The notes under the pieces: generated by a model | What the model was told of the DNA's origin: nothing | What the model saw: the letters and a program-made list of their open reading frames with translations, nothing else | The model's database searches: none | Translations under genes and position numbers: made by a program | NCBI GenBank assembly: GCA_016193465.1 | Contig: JACPSE010000062.1 | Coordinates: forward strand, 1-45,453 | Direction of reading: 5' to 3' | Source: Deltaproteobacteria bacterium | GTDB lineage: Bacteria; Desulfobacterota; Binatia; UBA9968 | DNA length: 45,453 bases | Shown: positions 8,601-17,469 of the stretch, in pieces | Layout of the letters: each line of letters opens with the position of its first letter | Position numbering within the stretch: position 1 is the stretch's first letter

Positions 8601-9584
8601 TTAAACAGCCTCCCAGCAGTTTACGGAGTGGCCCGGGGAGACTTCCACTTCGGCGGGGTAATTCTCGCGACATCTGTCTCTGCGTCGGATACAGCGTTCG
8701 TAAAAGGGACAGCCTGGGGGAAGGTCGTGGAGGCTAGGGGGCTGCCCCTCAATAGAAAAAAGTCTCTTTGGCCTTCCCTCCACAGGGAGCACCGCTGCCA
8801 ACAGCGCCTGGGTATAGGGGTGAGTCGGGCAGTCAAAGATCTCGAGGACGGAACCCCTTTCCACTATTTTTCCTGCATACATCACGGCGACTCGATCGCA
8901 CATCTGAGCGACAATTCCAAAATCGTGCGTGATAAAAATGAGGGACATCGAAGATTCCCGCTGGATATCCCTGAGGAGTTTAAGATATTGAGCCTGAATC
9001 GTCACATCCAGCGAAGTCGTGGGCTCGTCTGCGATGAGCACCGCCGGCTGACAGGAGAGGGCGATAGCCCCTACCACCCTTTGTCTCATCCCACCGCTCA
9101 TCTCGTGGGGGTAACTCCTTAGCCGCGCCTCGGGAGCAGGAATATTCACCAGCCGCAATACCTCCTTAGCCTTGTCCCACAAGCTCTTTCCCCGAAGCCC
9201 CTGGTGCATTTGAATAGCTTCTCCTACCTGAAAGCCGATGCGAAATACCGGGTTGAGCGACGTCATAGGATCCTGAAGGATCATGGAGATAAGCCTTCCG
9301 CGCACTTTGCGCATCTCCCTTTCGCTTTTTGAGAGCAACTCCTCACCCAGCAGACGGATTTTTCCACCCACGATTCTCCCCGCCGGCTGAGGCACCAAGC
9401 GGAGCAAGGAAAGGGCAGTGACGCTCTTCCCACAGCCCGACTCCCCAACCAGTCCGAGGCTCTCCTTCTGGCGGAGAGAAAAGCTTACCCCGTCCACCGC
9501 TTTCACCACTCCCCACCGGGTAAAGAAGTAAGTCTTAAGGTCGTCGACCTCAAGGACAAGCCGATCATCAGCCATCTGTTTCAT
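8601..9584 (-). CDS. Oligopeptide-type ABC transporter ATPase, DppD/OppD type
   Basis: This 327 aa ATPase has Walker A GESGCGKSVTALS, signature MSGGMRQRVVGAIALS, Walker B VLIADEPTTSLDVT and the C-terminal motif LPPGCPFYERCIRRRDRC. Its start ATG overlaps the TGA of the GlmE-like gene (ATGA at 9581-9584), so the ATPases are translated together with the mutase genes. An alternative in-frame ATG lies 9 bp inside. The coupling implies that the imported compound and the mutase are needed at the same time. Confidence 0.94.
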   Translation of the reverse strand: MKQMADDRLVLEVDDLKTYFFTRWGVVKAVDGVSFSLRQKESLGLVGESGCGKSVTALSLLRLVPQPAGRIVGGKIRLLGEELLSKSEREMRKVRGRLISMILQDPMTSLNPVFRIGFQVGEAIQMHQGLRGKSLWDKAKEVLRLVNIPAPEARLRSYPHEMSGGMRQRVVGAIALSCQPAVLIADEPTTSLDVTIQAQYLKLLRDIQRESSMSLIFITHDFGIVAQMCDRVAVMYAGKIVERGSVLEIFDCPTHPYTQALLAAVLPVEGRPKRLFSIEGQPPSLHDLPPGCPFYERCIRRRDRCRENYPAEVEVSPGHSVNCWEAV

Positions 9585-11014
9585 TTAATAACTCTTAGCG
9601 CTCCTATGTTACAGATACTGGTGAGCGTTAACCGCAACTCATCCCTGCCCTGCTCAGACAGCCTGAGCTTCTCTCTATGGAAACGAACTGATTTGTCTGG
9701 GAGAGGAAGGTTGCCGATGCTCAAAAAACGCCCTGCACCGCTGGCATCACGGGCGATCATAACCTCGCCCTTATTATATTTGCTCGGACTAAAAGGAAAC
9801 TCCATTGTTCCAGCCTTTATCGCATTTACAAAACCGACCAGGATATCGCCCTTTCCCAGCTCCAGCATATTCTCCATCAAGGCATCAACCTCAATATTAA
9901 TCATCTCACACTCTTCCTCTAAAGGTCCGTCGGGAAACCGGAAATCTCCGACAATATCCATAATCGAGCGCATCGCTTTACAGGATTGAACATGCGCATC
10001 AACCGATGGCAGTTGAGCCCCCTGATCCGCTGTCTTCGTGTGAAAAAGAGGAGCGCCGCTAAGACGGCTCACCAGCGCCTGATAGCAAAGGACCGCCATG
10101 GCCTCGCTAGAATCCATCGGGAAGACACCTTGGGAATGGCTTCCGCAGAGGTAAAACACACAAGGCTCATGTTTAATTTTGTAAAGGTATCTTTCGGCAA
10201 TCGGAATCGCCGCGCGAAGAGTGGCCAGATCCTGTAGAAGGGAACCGTTCATGTAGTAGGTGATCTTGAATCGTCGGCATCCCTGTTTCACTGCGGCAAG
10301 GAGCTCTACGAGCATCATAGCCATACCCAATGAAGATGGGTGGGCTGCCCCGCCGTTGCTGATGCGTATCCCCGCTACCAACGGCACCCCACGCTCCTGA
10401 TACCATCCAATCAGACGGTCGGTGTACAGCCCGTCCCATAAGACCTGCTCTAGCGAGACCTTGTTATTGGTGAAAGTAAATGCAGGGGGCACGATGGAGG
10501 CCGTGCTATGCGTGACCCCGGCGGCGATCATCAATTCGTCCAGCACACGCGTGTCTTGACTTCCTGTTACGCTTGATACCGGCATGTTCGCAGCCTCAAG
10601 CATCTCGCGGGTCACTTGCACCCCGTGGTACACCACGGGATAGCCGTTGAGACGGTTCCGCTTCGTCTTACGCCCTTCCTCCACCAAGCGCGCCGCGTCG
10701 TCATAACGGTGCCATCGTGTATAGGAATCTATATGAATACTGGCCGCCAGGGCTCCGCCCTCCTCACGAACCCGGCGGAAGGCAAGGTTCATTTCATCAA
10801 TATCTGCGTAACCCAAACGGGGGATGACTACCGAGGTCCCCTGCCGCTCGGCCTCTTCGAGGGCACTGTCCCAAAAGCGCGTCCGAGGGAGCGACCGAAA
10901 GTAGCGAACCACCTCGTTGATGTCTACTTCAAGACGCTTTGGCACTGTAGCGAACAGTTTTTCTCTCTCACGAAAAAGGTCTTCCTCAGCCCATCGAGCC
11001 GCGCTTAATTCCAT
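9581..11014 (-). CDS. glmE: Glutamate (methylaspartate) mutase E subunit-like protein
   Basis: This is the large subunit of a coenzyme-B12 carbon-skeleton mutase, about 477 aa, close to the 480-485 aa usual for GlmE/MutE. Recognisable segments are SLPRTRFWDSALEEA, YPVVYHGVQVTREMLEAA, the substrate-site stretch QVLWDGLYTDRLIGWY and the tail TMEFPFSPSKYNKGEV...RDASGAGRF, which matches the C-terminal PFAPSKYN...ARD region of the family. I prefer ATG 11014 with GGGGGTG just upstream over the TTG at 11044. The known reaction is L-glutamate to threo-3-methylaspartate, but no methylaspartate ammonia-lyase or mesaconase is nearby, so the substrate may differ. GlmS and GlmL lie directly upstream. Confidence 0.85.
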   Translation of the reverse strand: MELSAARWAEEDLFREREKLFATVPKRLEVDINEVVRYFRSLPRTRFWDSALEEAERQGTSVVIPRLGYADIDEMNLAFRRVREEGGALAASIHIDSYTRWHRYDDAARLVEEGRKTKRNRLNGYPVVYHGVQVTREMLEAANMPVSSVTGSQDTRVLDELMIAAGVTHSTASIVPPAFTFTNNKVSLEQVLWDGLYTDRLIGWYQERGVPLVAGIRISNGGAAHPSSLGMAMMLVELLAAVKQGCRRFKITYYMNGSLLQDLATLRAAIPIAERYLYKIKHEPCVFYLCGSHSQGVFPMDSSEAMAVLCYQALVSRLSGAPLFHTKTADQGAQLPSVDAHVQSCKAMRSIMDIVGDFRFPDGPLEEECEMINIEVDALMENMLELGKGDILVGFVNAIKAGTMEFPFSPSKYNKGEVMIARDASGAGRFLSIGNLPLPDKSVRFHREKLRLSEQGRDELRLTLTSICNIGALRVIK

Positions 11015-11044
11015 TTTCGCACCCCCGTTCGAGAAGTCTTTCAA

Positions 11045-11482
11045 TTATTTGAGATGCCCTAAATGGCGCTGTTCCAAGTCTTCTTCAATCGCATTTAGAA
11101 TCTCCTCAATCGCAGTATTCCGAGAAAACGCGCATATGCCCCTCCGGCTCAATCGTTTCTGCATTTCGGGCCAATCATCAACCTGCAACGTCAGCATACC
11201 CCCTGCGTATACGGGTAAATTCGCAAAACCGGATTCCTGACATATGTCGGCCAGCTTGAGCAACTCTGTTTCCCCCATGCCACTTGAGTTGGCAACCAAC
11301 AGGGCATCTGCAGCAGTTTCTCGTGCCGCGGCAGCAAAGTCCTCGGGCGGAACCATCGTACCCAGATTCGCTACCTCGTGCCCACGACGTCGCAGGGCTT
11401 GCATCACTATAACCAATCCGTGTGAATGAATGTCATTCAAAACTCCGCCAACAAATATCCACTTCCGGTGCTGTGGGCTCAT
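11045..11482 (-). CDS. glmS: Glutamate mutase S subunit-like, cobalamin-binding
   Basis: This 145 aa B12-binding subunit has a Rossmann-like fold. The cobalamin motif DxHxxG appears as NDIHSHGLVIVMQALRRRGHEV near the N-terminus, where the His would replace dimethylbenzimidazole as the lower ligand. The second motif, VANSSGMGE, holds the nucleotide tail. I place the start at ATG 11482, which has GGGAG 7-8 bp upstream and begins 1 bp after the GlmL stop. A start at 11506 would overlap GlmL. The gap to GlmE is 30 bp. Symbol as used for glutamate mutase, not glucosamine-6-phosphate synthase. Confidence 0.85.
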   Translation of the reverse strand: MSPQHRKWIFVGGVLNDIHSHGLVIVMQALRRRGHEVANLGTMVPPEDFAAAARETAADALLVANSSGMGETELLKLADICQESGFANLPVYAGGMLTLQVDDWPEMQKRLSRRGICAFSRNTAIEEILNAIEEDLEQRHLGHLK

Positions 11483-11483
11483 T

Positions 11484-12911
11484 TTAAGCTCCCCCGTCCG
11501 TTTCAATCCCTGAAGGCGCAGCCAGACAATTCAGCGCCAATCGAAATGCCGCTTGTTCGTCAACCTCCCTCATAAGTCCAGCCGCAAACAGCGCATAGGG
11601 GGCATCGTATCGGAGCTCCGGGTCCGCTGGCCTCAAGGTCTGGGGGTCCCCGCGAAACTGAAGGACTCCGCTCAAAATCTTCCCAGGCAAGCCGCTATAA
11701 TTAAAGACTCCTCCCGTGCCTATCAGTAGTGTCGTCTGCGACAGGTCTTTGCCGATTTGCACCTCGACCAGGCCTTGCGCCGTGGGAACCTCCTCCAGCC
11801 GACCCGCATGACGCTCCAGCGCGAGTGCGCCCGCGACTGTTCCCATAAGCACGTCCAACTCTCTCTCGCGAGAACTCTTGGGAATGTAATCTTTTTGCCT
11901 CGAAACGAAGCCGGCGTAGCGCTCTAGCTCTTCGGATGAATCCCGAAAACTCGGTTTTGGAAAACGGTCCTGCAGCCGACCCTCGGAGATGAATGTTGCC
12001 AGGGTCATAGCATTGCAGCGGATCCCAAGATCGCCTTCCACGGTCCTTTTGACGAAAAGCTCCGGTAGCCCTCGAAACAACCGGCCTGCAGGTACTGGTT
12101 CGCCCACGGAGTGAACATCGGTGGTGGCCCCTCCCACATCGATAACCACAACATTTCCGAGTCCAGCCTGATCGCCCGCTCCCTTGGCAAGCAGCTCCGC
12201 AGCGCGCATTACCGCGACCGGTGTCGGCATGATCATCTTTCCACGAGGTAGCGCGCGGGTAATTTCGGCAACCCCTTTGGACTTGACGATTCGTTCGAGG
12301 AAAATGGATCGAATGGCCTCCCGTGCTGGCTCAATGTTGAGACGATTCAGCTCAGGCATGATGTTCTCGGTAACGTACACCTTGAGCGCTCGCCCCTTTC
12401 GTCTCAAAACCTCTAGCGCTTTTGCTGTACACACCTTATTTCCGCCGACAAGCACTGCCGTACCCTCGGGCAGCTTGCCGGCTAGCACTACGGCATTGTG
12501 CAGGAGCACCCTCTGGTCCCCGCCGTCGGTACCTCCAGCTAGCAGAACTATATCAGGGGCTAACGTTTCAATCTCGCAGGCCTCGCGGTTCGTCAGTTCA
12601 TACGAATAGGTAGCCAACACCTTTGCTCCCGCACCGAGAGCGGCCCTACGAGCCGCTTCGACGGTAAACACCGGAACAAGCCCAACCACCACCATCTTTA
12701 GTCCCCCCGCCGCACTACTGCTCAGCGAGGCTTTTTCGTAGTGCAAGGACTGTCCCGCTTGACGCTCTGCCTCGTCCCTGACGGCTTTGAGTCCCTCGTT
12801 AACATCGGTTTCGACTGTGGTAGGCGACCGCGCTGCGGCGATAATGTCGCCGCTCGTGTTTACGCAAACAAGTTTGGTGTACGTGCTCCCTATATCAATG
12901 AGCAGGTGCAT
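11484..12911 (-). CDS. glmL: GlmL/MutL-like reactivating ATPase for the B12 mutase
   Basis: This is a 475 aa ASKHA-fold ATPase of the MutL/GlmL family, which exchanges damaged cobalamin in glutamate mutase. The N-terminal phosphate-1 motif is LLIDIGSTYTKLVCV (residues 3-17). A second DxG motif lies in VVVIDVGGATTDVHSVGEPVPAG, which is diagnostic for this family. It is 1 bp upstream of GlmS and completes an L-S-E set. A 133-bp stretch without features separates it from the binding protein gene upstream, which is on the same strand. Confidence 0.88.
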   Translation of the reverse strand: MHLLIDIGSTYTKLVCVNTSGDIIAAARSPTTVETDVNEGLKAVRDEAERQAGQSLHYEKASLSSSAAGGLKMVVVGLVPVFTVEAARRAALGAGAKVLATYSYELTNREACEIETLAPDIVLLAGGTDGGDQRVLLHNAVVLAGKLPEGTAVLVGGNKVCTAKALEVLRRKGRALKVYVTENIMPELNRLNIEPAREAIRSIFLERIVKSKGVAEITRALPRGKMIMPTPVAVMRAAELLAKGAGDQAGLGNVVVIDVGGATTDVHSVGEPVPAGRLFRGLPELFVKRTVEGDLGIRCNAMTLATFISEGRLQDRFPKPSFRDSSEELERYAGFVSRQKDYIPKSSRERELDVLMGTVAGALALERHAGRLEEVPTAQGLVEVQIGKDLSQTTLLIGTGGVFNYSGLPGKILSGVLQFRGDPQTLRPADPELRYDAPYALFAAGLMREVDEQAAFRLALNCLAAPSGIETDGGA

Positions 12912-13044
12912 AGGGTCCTATACTGAAACGATCATGCGGAGTCTCCATGCAGGTGACAGACGTCGTTGGATTCTATATCCGTAGACTCGCTCTTTCCCTC
13001 ATCTTGGTTTTCTCCGCCTCAACGATGCCATAGCCTTATCTGCC

Positions 13045-14169
13045 CTATTTTTCTGCCCGGGGAAATCCATAGGCCTCGACTATCTTTTTTGTCCACTGTT
13101 CTATATCTTGCTGCTGCTCCCAGCCCACAACGGAGAGCTTCTTCCCTCGGAGTGCCTGCTCCACCATGCCGCCAGGCACGTGGGCAGAAGAGGAGAAGGG
13201 TTCATGTTCGTCGTTTAGCCTCTGAGCCTCGGGGCTTGCCAACCATTCCAGCCAGAGAAGGGCAGCATGGGGATGCTGCGAGGTCGCCAAAATCGCCTGT
13301 AAATGGCCAAGTCTTACGGGCACAGGCTCGAGGATGACATACTGCAACACGCCAGTGCGGTCCTTTTTCTGGATCTCCCTGACGCTGGCGATATTAGGAC
13401 CCATGATCATTGGGATCTCCCCCGTCATAACGGGCACCAAGGTTCTAAGCGAACCGCGTACCCAGATCGGTTGCTGGGCGGCTATCTTTCGGGCAAAGTT
13501 CAGAGTCTTCTCCAAACCCCACGCCGGAACCAAGCCGGCAATATCCTTCGGTCGAATATCGACAGCAAACTTTCTCCCCTTAAATTCTGGCCTGAGGAGG
13601 TCTTCCCAAGTCTTTGGCAACAGGTCAGCCGGAACGAGTCCCGCGTTGTAGGCTGTGACTTGCATTTGGGTGGAAACCGCGAGGACGTTTCCATTTCTTG
13701 CATCGATCATAGCAGGTGGTATCTGTAGCGCTCCATGCTTGGCCATTCCAAGAAGATCGACCTTCCAAAGATACGGGGTATATTCGCCGTAAAAGTCAGC
13801 GAGGACATGGATGACGTCCCACTCCTTGGCCGCTCCGCTCTTAATCTCGAGCAGTAGTCGCTGGACTCCCTCCGTCCCTTTGCTCTCCTGGACATCGATG
13901 TCCATGAACGGGTATTTCTTTCTGAGGGCAGCAGTAGTGGCTCTGGCGGTGGAGGGCTCTATGCTTGCGGTAACGCGGAGTTTTCCCTCCTTTTTGGCTT
14001 TGGCAACAATTTCATCGCGGCTCGTCTCGAAGATAAAACCCTTGGCCTCCGCCTCCTTCTTGGCCTTTACCAAGGCCGGGCTTGGTGAGGCGGCAAGAGC
14101 GCTAGAACCAAACAGCCAGGACCATAAGACGACAATTACGGTGACCGTTCTGAAAAAATTTGACTTCAT
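13045..14169 (-). CDS. Iron-type ABC transporter substrate-binding protein (SBP family 1), paralogue A
   Basis: This 374 aa exported binding protein has a signal peptide MKSNFFRTVTVIVVLWSWLFGSSALA and AAGGAGGG as ribosome site. The mature N-terminus (LVKAKKEAEAKGFIFETSRDEIVAKAKKEGKLRV) is shared with the paralogues at 17667 and 22845, and the tail KKIVEAYGFPRA with three other paralogues here. The fold is that of Fe3+/polyamine/thiamine-type proteins (AfuA/PotD-like), where ligands range from iron to small organic acids. No permease gene of this class is adjacent, so it may feed the permeases at 27972 or 32380. Confidence 0.86.
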   Translation of the reverse strand: MKSNFFRTVTVIVVLWSWLFGSSALAASPSPALVKAKKEAEAKGFIFETSRDEIVAKAKKEGKLRVTASIEPSTARATTAALRKKYPFMDIDVQESKGTEGVQRLLLEIKSGAAKEWDVIHVLADFYGEYTPYLWKVDLLGMAKHGALQIPPAMIDARNGNVLAVSTQMQVTAYNAGLVPADLLPKTWEDLLRPEFKGRKFAVDIRPKDIAGLVPAWGLEKTLNFARKIAAQQPIWVRGSLRTLVPVMTGEIPMIMGPNIASVREIQKKDRTGVLQYVILEPVPVRLGHLQAILATSQHPHAALLWLEWLASPEAQRLNDEHEPFSSSAHVPGGMVEQALRGKKLSVVGWEQQQDIEQWTKKIVEAYGFPRAEK

Positions 14170-14364
14170 TTTTTCCCTCCTTGTTTTTTCGCTGGTCCAC
14201 CACAGGCTCGTAGGATACTGGAATCACATCCTAACTCTTCCTGCCGAACATCTTACGCGGCAGGAGACAATGATCTTTCCTTGAATGAGTTGAGAGCTCT
14301 GTTTTACCGAGCTGACGGAGCATGATAAGGACGCTCCTGCTCGCGGTCAGCACCTCGGTGCACG

Positions 14365-15537
14365 CTACGCATAGATCGAATCGGGCATCTCGAACTTGAC
14401 ACCCTCCCGCTTCAACGCCTCCTGATAGGCCTTTCGGATGTGAGGATCCTCGTCCCGATAGCTGAGCGCGTAGCCGCCTTCGTGAATCTCCTCCGAAACG
14501 CCTGCGATGTCATCATCGAGGTTACTCCACTCGACCCTTAGAACCCCCGAACGGGAGCCTCCCGTTATGTTGACCTGCCGCAGAGGGTCCTTGCCTACGC
14601 TGAAGTGCTGGTGGAACCAGTCACCCCCGCCCGGGGCCGCCCCTATCATACCCCCCGGGACGTACTCCTGCATCTTGACGAACTCTTCCTTGCCAGCCTC
14701 CCAAGGGCGAGCACCGAGTTCTTTCGGCCATGTATAGCTGTAACCCTTTCCACGCACGCAGACGAGCACTGCCCCAGAGGGGTGATAGTGGGCTTTAGAA
14801 TAGCGCCCGCTGGGGTACTCGGCAACGAATCCCTCGAAGTTAGTGTTGCCCGCCATGCGAAACCTGAAAAGTCGGAATCCCGGCCCTCGAGTGTTGTCCA
14901 ACGGGAGGTAACAGTGGACTACATCCGGTATGAGGTTGGTGCGCAGAAAAGCGTGACCTTTCTCCGGGTGGGGCTCGAAGTCTTCCCGGGGCTTGAAGTA
15001 ATCCTCGCGCTCGTAGTAAGGGTCGGTCCACTCGAACGGATTATCGAAGACAAAGCGCTCGTTCGGAAATAGGTTCAGGGTGATCGGTGCCGTGGTTACC
15101 CCCAGGACCAGGGCGGGGCTCGACGTGGCATTCACGAGCCGATGCCAGGTGTTCACCGGGATGGAAAACAAACTCCCTGGCTGCCACTCGAAGGCCTGCT
15201 TCCTGGCGCTGCCTTCCCTCCACACCTCGGTGGTGCCACGCCCCTCGACGATTAGAAAATTCTCCTCGTAGATGTGCCGCTCCGCATTCAGCGCCCCCCC
15301 GGCCGGCACTTCAACGACGTACATCCCCGTGCGCGCTCCAACACGATCGAGATGAATGAAACAGCCCTGTCCGCCCATGCGCTTCCAGGGCGCCAGTCCT
15401 AATTCCCTCACGTCGCGCACGCCGATGCCTCGCACAATTGGAATATTCTGCTCCTGCATGAATCTCTCGTAGCCACTGGGCTGGCGCCTGTAACGCCGAT
15501 GACCTGCGGTGGCATAACCTACCGGCTCCTCATACAT
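14365..15537 (-). CDS. Bicupin protein A (gentisate-dioxygenase-like fold)
   Basis: This 390 aa protein has two cupin domains. Domain 1 holds GGALNAERHIYEENFLIVEGRGTTEVW with GSLFSIPVNTWHRLVN. Domain 2 holds AHYHPSGAVLVCVRGKGYSYTW and the late GGDWFHQHFSVG. His and Glu residues fit a metal site in each domain. Family members include ring-cleaving dioxygenases and metal-dependent isomerases, so the reaction is open. It differs from the two bicupins at 18876-21133. It lies in the - strand run between partner 1 and binding protein A, with 195 bp of empty sequence downstream. Confidence 0.75.
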   Translation of the reverse strand: MYEEPVGYATAGHRRYRRQPSGYERFMQEQNIPIVRGIGVRDVRELGLAPWKRMGGQGCFIHLDRVGARTGMYVVEVPAGGALNAERHIYEENFLIVEGRGTTEVWREGSARKQAFEWQPGSLFSIPVNTWHRLVNATSSPALVLGVTTAPITLNLFPNERFVFDNPFEWTDPYYEREDYFKPREDFEPHPEKGHAFLRTNLIPDVVHCYLPLDNTRGPGFRLFRFRMAGNTNFEGFVAEYPSGRYSKAHYHPSGAVLVCVRGKGYSYTWPKELGARPWEAGKEEFVKMQEYVPGGMIGAAPGGGDWFHQHFSVGKDPLRQVNITGGSRSGVLRVEWSNLDDDIAGVSEEIHEGGYALSYRDEDPHIRKAYQEALKREGVKFEMPDSIYA

Positions 15538-15602
15538 GGCTCCTCCTGTTCTGATCAGTCACAAATGCCGTCCCGCTCCTCATTCGCGAGCTCAGGTGGC
15601 TG

Positions 15603-15791
15603 TTACACTGGCTGGTCCATAACTCTTCGTGTCTGCTCGCGGCGCAGATTGACACCGGCGTTCGCCAAAGCAACCTCCCCCCGATTATACTTACTGGGAC
15701 TAAAGGGAAACTCCATTGTTTCAGTCTTAGCTGGCAGACTTAGATTGGATTGGGCAAGGAGACTCCAGACTCGCACAAAACTGGGATACAC
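15603..15791 (-). pseudogene. Short remnant resembling the GlmE C-terminus
   Basis: A 62-residue frame without a ribosome site contains ETMEFPFSPSKYNRGEV (DNA 15673-15723), nearly identical to TMEFPFSPSKYNKGEV in the intact GlmE-like gene (DNA about 9762-9812). The DNA of this 50-bp stretch is also closely similar. The flanks do not match: the intact gene continues with IARDASGAG, this copy with LANAG. Either a broken mutase gene once stood here or the segment is a dispersed short repeat. It fills the gap between partner 1 and bicupin A. Confidence 0.5.
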
Positions 15792-15810
15792 TCAGATCCC
15801 ACTAGAAGAC

Positions 15811-16830
15811 TCACCCCATCATGATCTGTCGAGTCTGGTACCCACCGACCGCAATATAGACATCCTGCGGGCCAGGCCCACCCGCTACCGCCACATAAAT
15901 ATCGTCGGGCCTGGCGGTACGATGTATCACCTCCAGTCCGGCCTTGCCTGCACGTTGTTCCATCTCCACAAAGTCCCTGGCAAAGTAATCCACCGGCAGC
16001 GCTGCGCGCTCCCAAAGCCTCTCTTGAACATCACGTTTGGTCAAGCCAGCATTATGGAGCGCTTGGGCGTGATTGACCCCCAGGAGAACCAAGGCAGCAT
16101 CTCTGCCACCGCCATCCATCGGCGGCATCTGCGTGGCAATCTGCCTCAGAATGTCGTCGGGACCGACACCCATGCCACCTGAGATGTTAACGTAGTTGGT
16201 GGCCCGGAAGACCGTTACCGCGCTGTCACTCTTGCCAAAGCCCTTGTCAACATGGAAGGGAGTCCATGGATTTTCTTCCTCGTTTTCTCCACAGACATAG
16301 GTATAACGCAGCGGAGATCCAAAGCTAGCCATGGAGTACACGCCGGGAATAGCACCTCCGACATTCTGCATGATGAGACGGATAGCGCGGCCGATAGTCG
16401 CATTGGCGCGCCATCCCGGTCCCAAACAACCAGTGGCGCAGTTTATGTCGAGCTGCTTCCTGACCGGCCCATTTATCAAAAGGAAGGGGGTACTCGGGGC
16501 CGTGGTCACCTGCATCACGTTCAAACGAAAGGCCGGATCGGCAATCCCATCGAGTGCAGCGATAACCACCGGCATGTATTCAGGGCGACAGCCGGCCATC
16601 ACCGCGTTTATGGCTACTACCTCTACGGTGGCTCGGCCACTGCGCGGGGGAAGAATGGCTATGCTGTCGTTGGCCTTACGGCCAGACGCCTGGACAAACT
16701 GCTCCACCATCTCTTTTGTCGGAGGCACAACAGGAAGGCCGTCCGTCCAACCCTGGTCGTAGAAATACTCATATGTTTTAAGCAGGGCTTGCGCCACTGA
16801 CCCCGCCTCAATTTGTACACCGGCCGCCAT
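15811..16830 (-). CDS. UGSC partner protein 1 (unknown function)
   Basis: This 339 aa protein is one of three paralogues in the window, each next to a UGSC selenoprotein gene. Shared motifs are GWTDGLPVVPPT (residues 27-38), INAVMAGC (74-81), GWRANATIGRA (139-149), NVGG (156-159) and a Cys followed by GENEEENPW (180-189). Cys81 and Cys180 occur in all three copies and are candidates for catalysis or for a link to selenocysteine. There is no signal peptide or membrane segment, so it is cytoplasmic. Its ATG overlaps the TGA of selenoprotein 1 (TGATG at 16828-16832), which implies coupled translation and probably one complex. I do not know a function for the family. Confidence 0.85.
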   Translation of the reverse strand: MAAGVQIEAGSVAQALLKTYEYFYDQGWTDGLPVVPPTKEMVEQFVQASGRKANDSIAILPPRSGRATVEVVAINAVMAGCRPEYMPVVIAALDGIADPAFRLNVMQVTTAPSTPFLLINGPVRKQLDINCATGCLGPGWRANATIGRAIRLIMQNVGGAIPGVYSMASFGSPLRYTYVCGENEEENPWTPFHVDKGFGKSDSAVTVFRATNYVNISGGMGVGPDDILRQIATQMPPMDGGGRDAALVLLGVNHAQALHNAGLTKRDVQERLWERAALPVDYFARDFVEMEQRAGKAGLEVIHRTARPDDIYVAVAGGPGPQDVYIAVGGYQTRQIMMG

Positions 16831-17414
16831 CAGCTACGCCTCCGCACGATTTCCTCGGGTGAGGCTGTCAGACCCCAGACGATGGTCTCCAGCATCTGTT
16901 CGGCCCGCTGCCGGAGCGAAGCTCTGTCCAAATTGCGGATGGGGTTGGGCGTCTCTGCCGTAGCTATATGCGGGCAGCCTTTGATCCTTGCCTGGAGGCG
17001 GCCAAAGCCATTGAAGGCATCAGTGGTGATCATCACTGTTGGCACCCCCCTCTTCTCCAGTTCAACTGTCACGTGGCTACACCACGTGGTGCACGACCCT
17101 CAGTCGCCTGTTCCGGTGATGACTACGTCTGCTCGTTGTGCCATCTCATCAGCAAACGACTCAACGAACTCCTCCCATTTCCTGCGCTCCCCGTGAAGTG
17201 CCTGCTTCTGCACCAACTCCTTGAGTCCATACCTATTCTGGAGCAGCTCCCCCACCGTGTCCAATAGCTCCGCCGCCGATGGACGCCAATTAGCTACTAA
17301 TCCCACGGTCAAATTCTCCAGCGACTGCGGTCTCGGCGCCAGAAGCGTCACCTCCTTCTCCACATATTCCGGTACCGGGGTTAGCACCAAAAATCCTAGT
17401 CTATCTTCTGCCAT
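16830..17414 (-). CDS. UGSC-family selenoprotein 1 (in-frame TGA = selenocysteine)
   Basis: Two - strand frames join through TGA 17100-17102 into one 194 aa protein that reads VVITGTGD-U-GSCTTWCSH. Sec is residue 105. The downstream part (VELEKRGVPTVMITTDAF) keeps the family pattern seen in the other two copies, so the TGA is not a decayed end. A perfect hairpin starts 11 nt after it. I recall this as the UGSC (seleno)protein family; its reaction is not established. The Sec-Gly-Ser-Cys motif could form a selenenylsulfide. The start is ATG 17414, with GGAGG at 17424-17428. Ordinary gene calling would stop at the TGA or start after it. Confidence 0.88.
17070..17088 (-). promoter_or_regulatory. 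Putative SECIS hairpin for UGSC selenoprotein 1
   Basis: Read on the - strand, an 11-nt spacer after the TGA leads into CACGUGG, loop UGUAG, CCACGUG: seven perfect pairs, with G at the second loop position. This matches the known bacterial rule of a stem about 11 nt after UGA with a G among the first two loop bases. It would bind SelB. Confidence 0.8.
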
Positions 17415-17423
17415 CGACGCTGC

Positions 17424-17428
17424 CTCCT
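17424..17428 (-). promoter_or_regulatory. Ribosome binding site that sets the UGSC1 start
   Basis: GGAGG on the - strand lies 9 bases from ATG 17414. The upstream in-frame ATG at 17432 would place this site inside the gene, so 17414 is preferred. Confidence 0.7.
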
Positions 17429-17469
17429 TCATTATTCGCTCGACCGCACCTACAAACCGTAATGGTAGC

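Noticed and set aside
16830-17072. Separate small gene starting downstream of the TGA in UGSC1 (and likewise at 21207-21431)
   Set aside because: There is no ribosome binding site, and the sequence continues the domain begun upstream of the TGA. Reading through as Sec is the simpler explanation.
17070-17088. CACGTGG/CCACGTG palindrome as a regulator operator
   Set aside because: It lies inside a coding region exactly 11 nt after the in-frame TGA, and matching hairpins occur in three other TGA-split genes, so a SECIS role explains it better.
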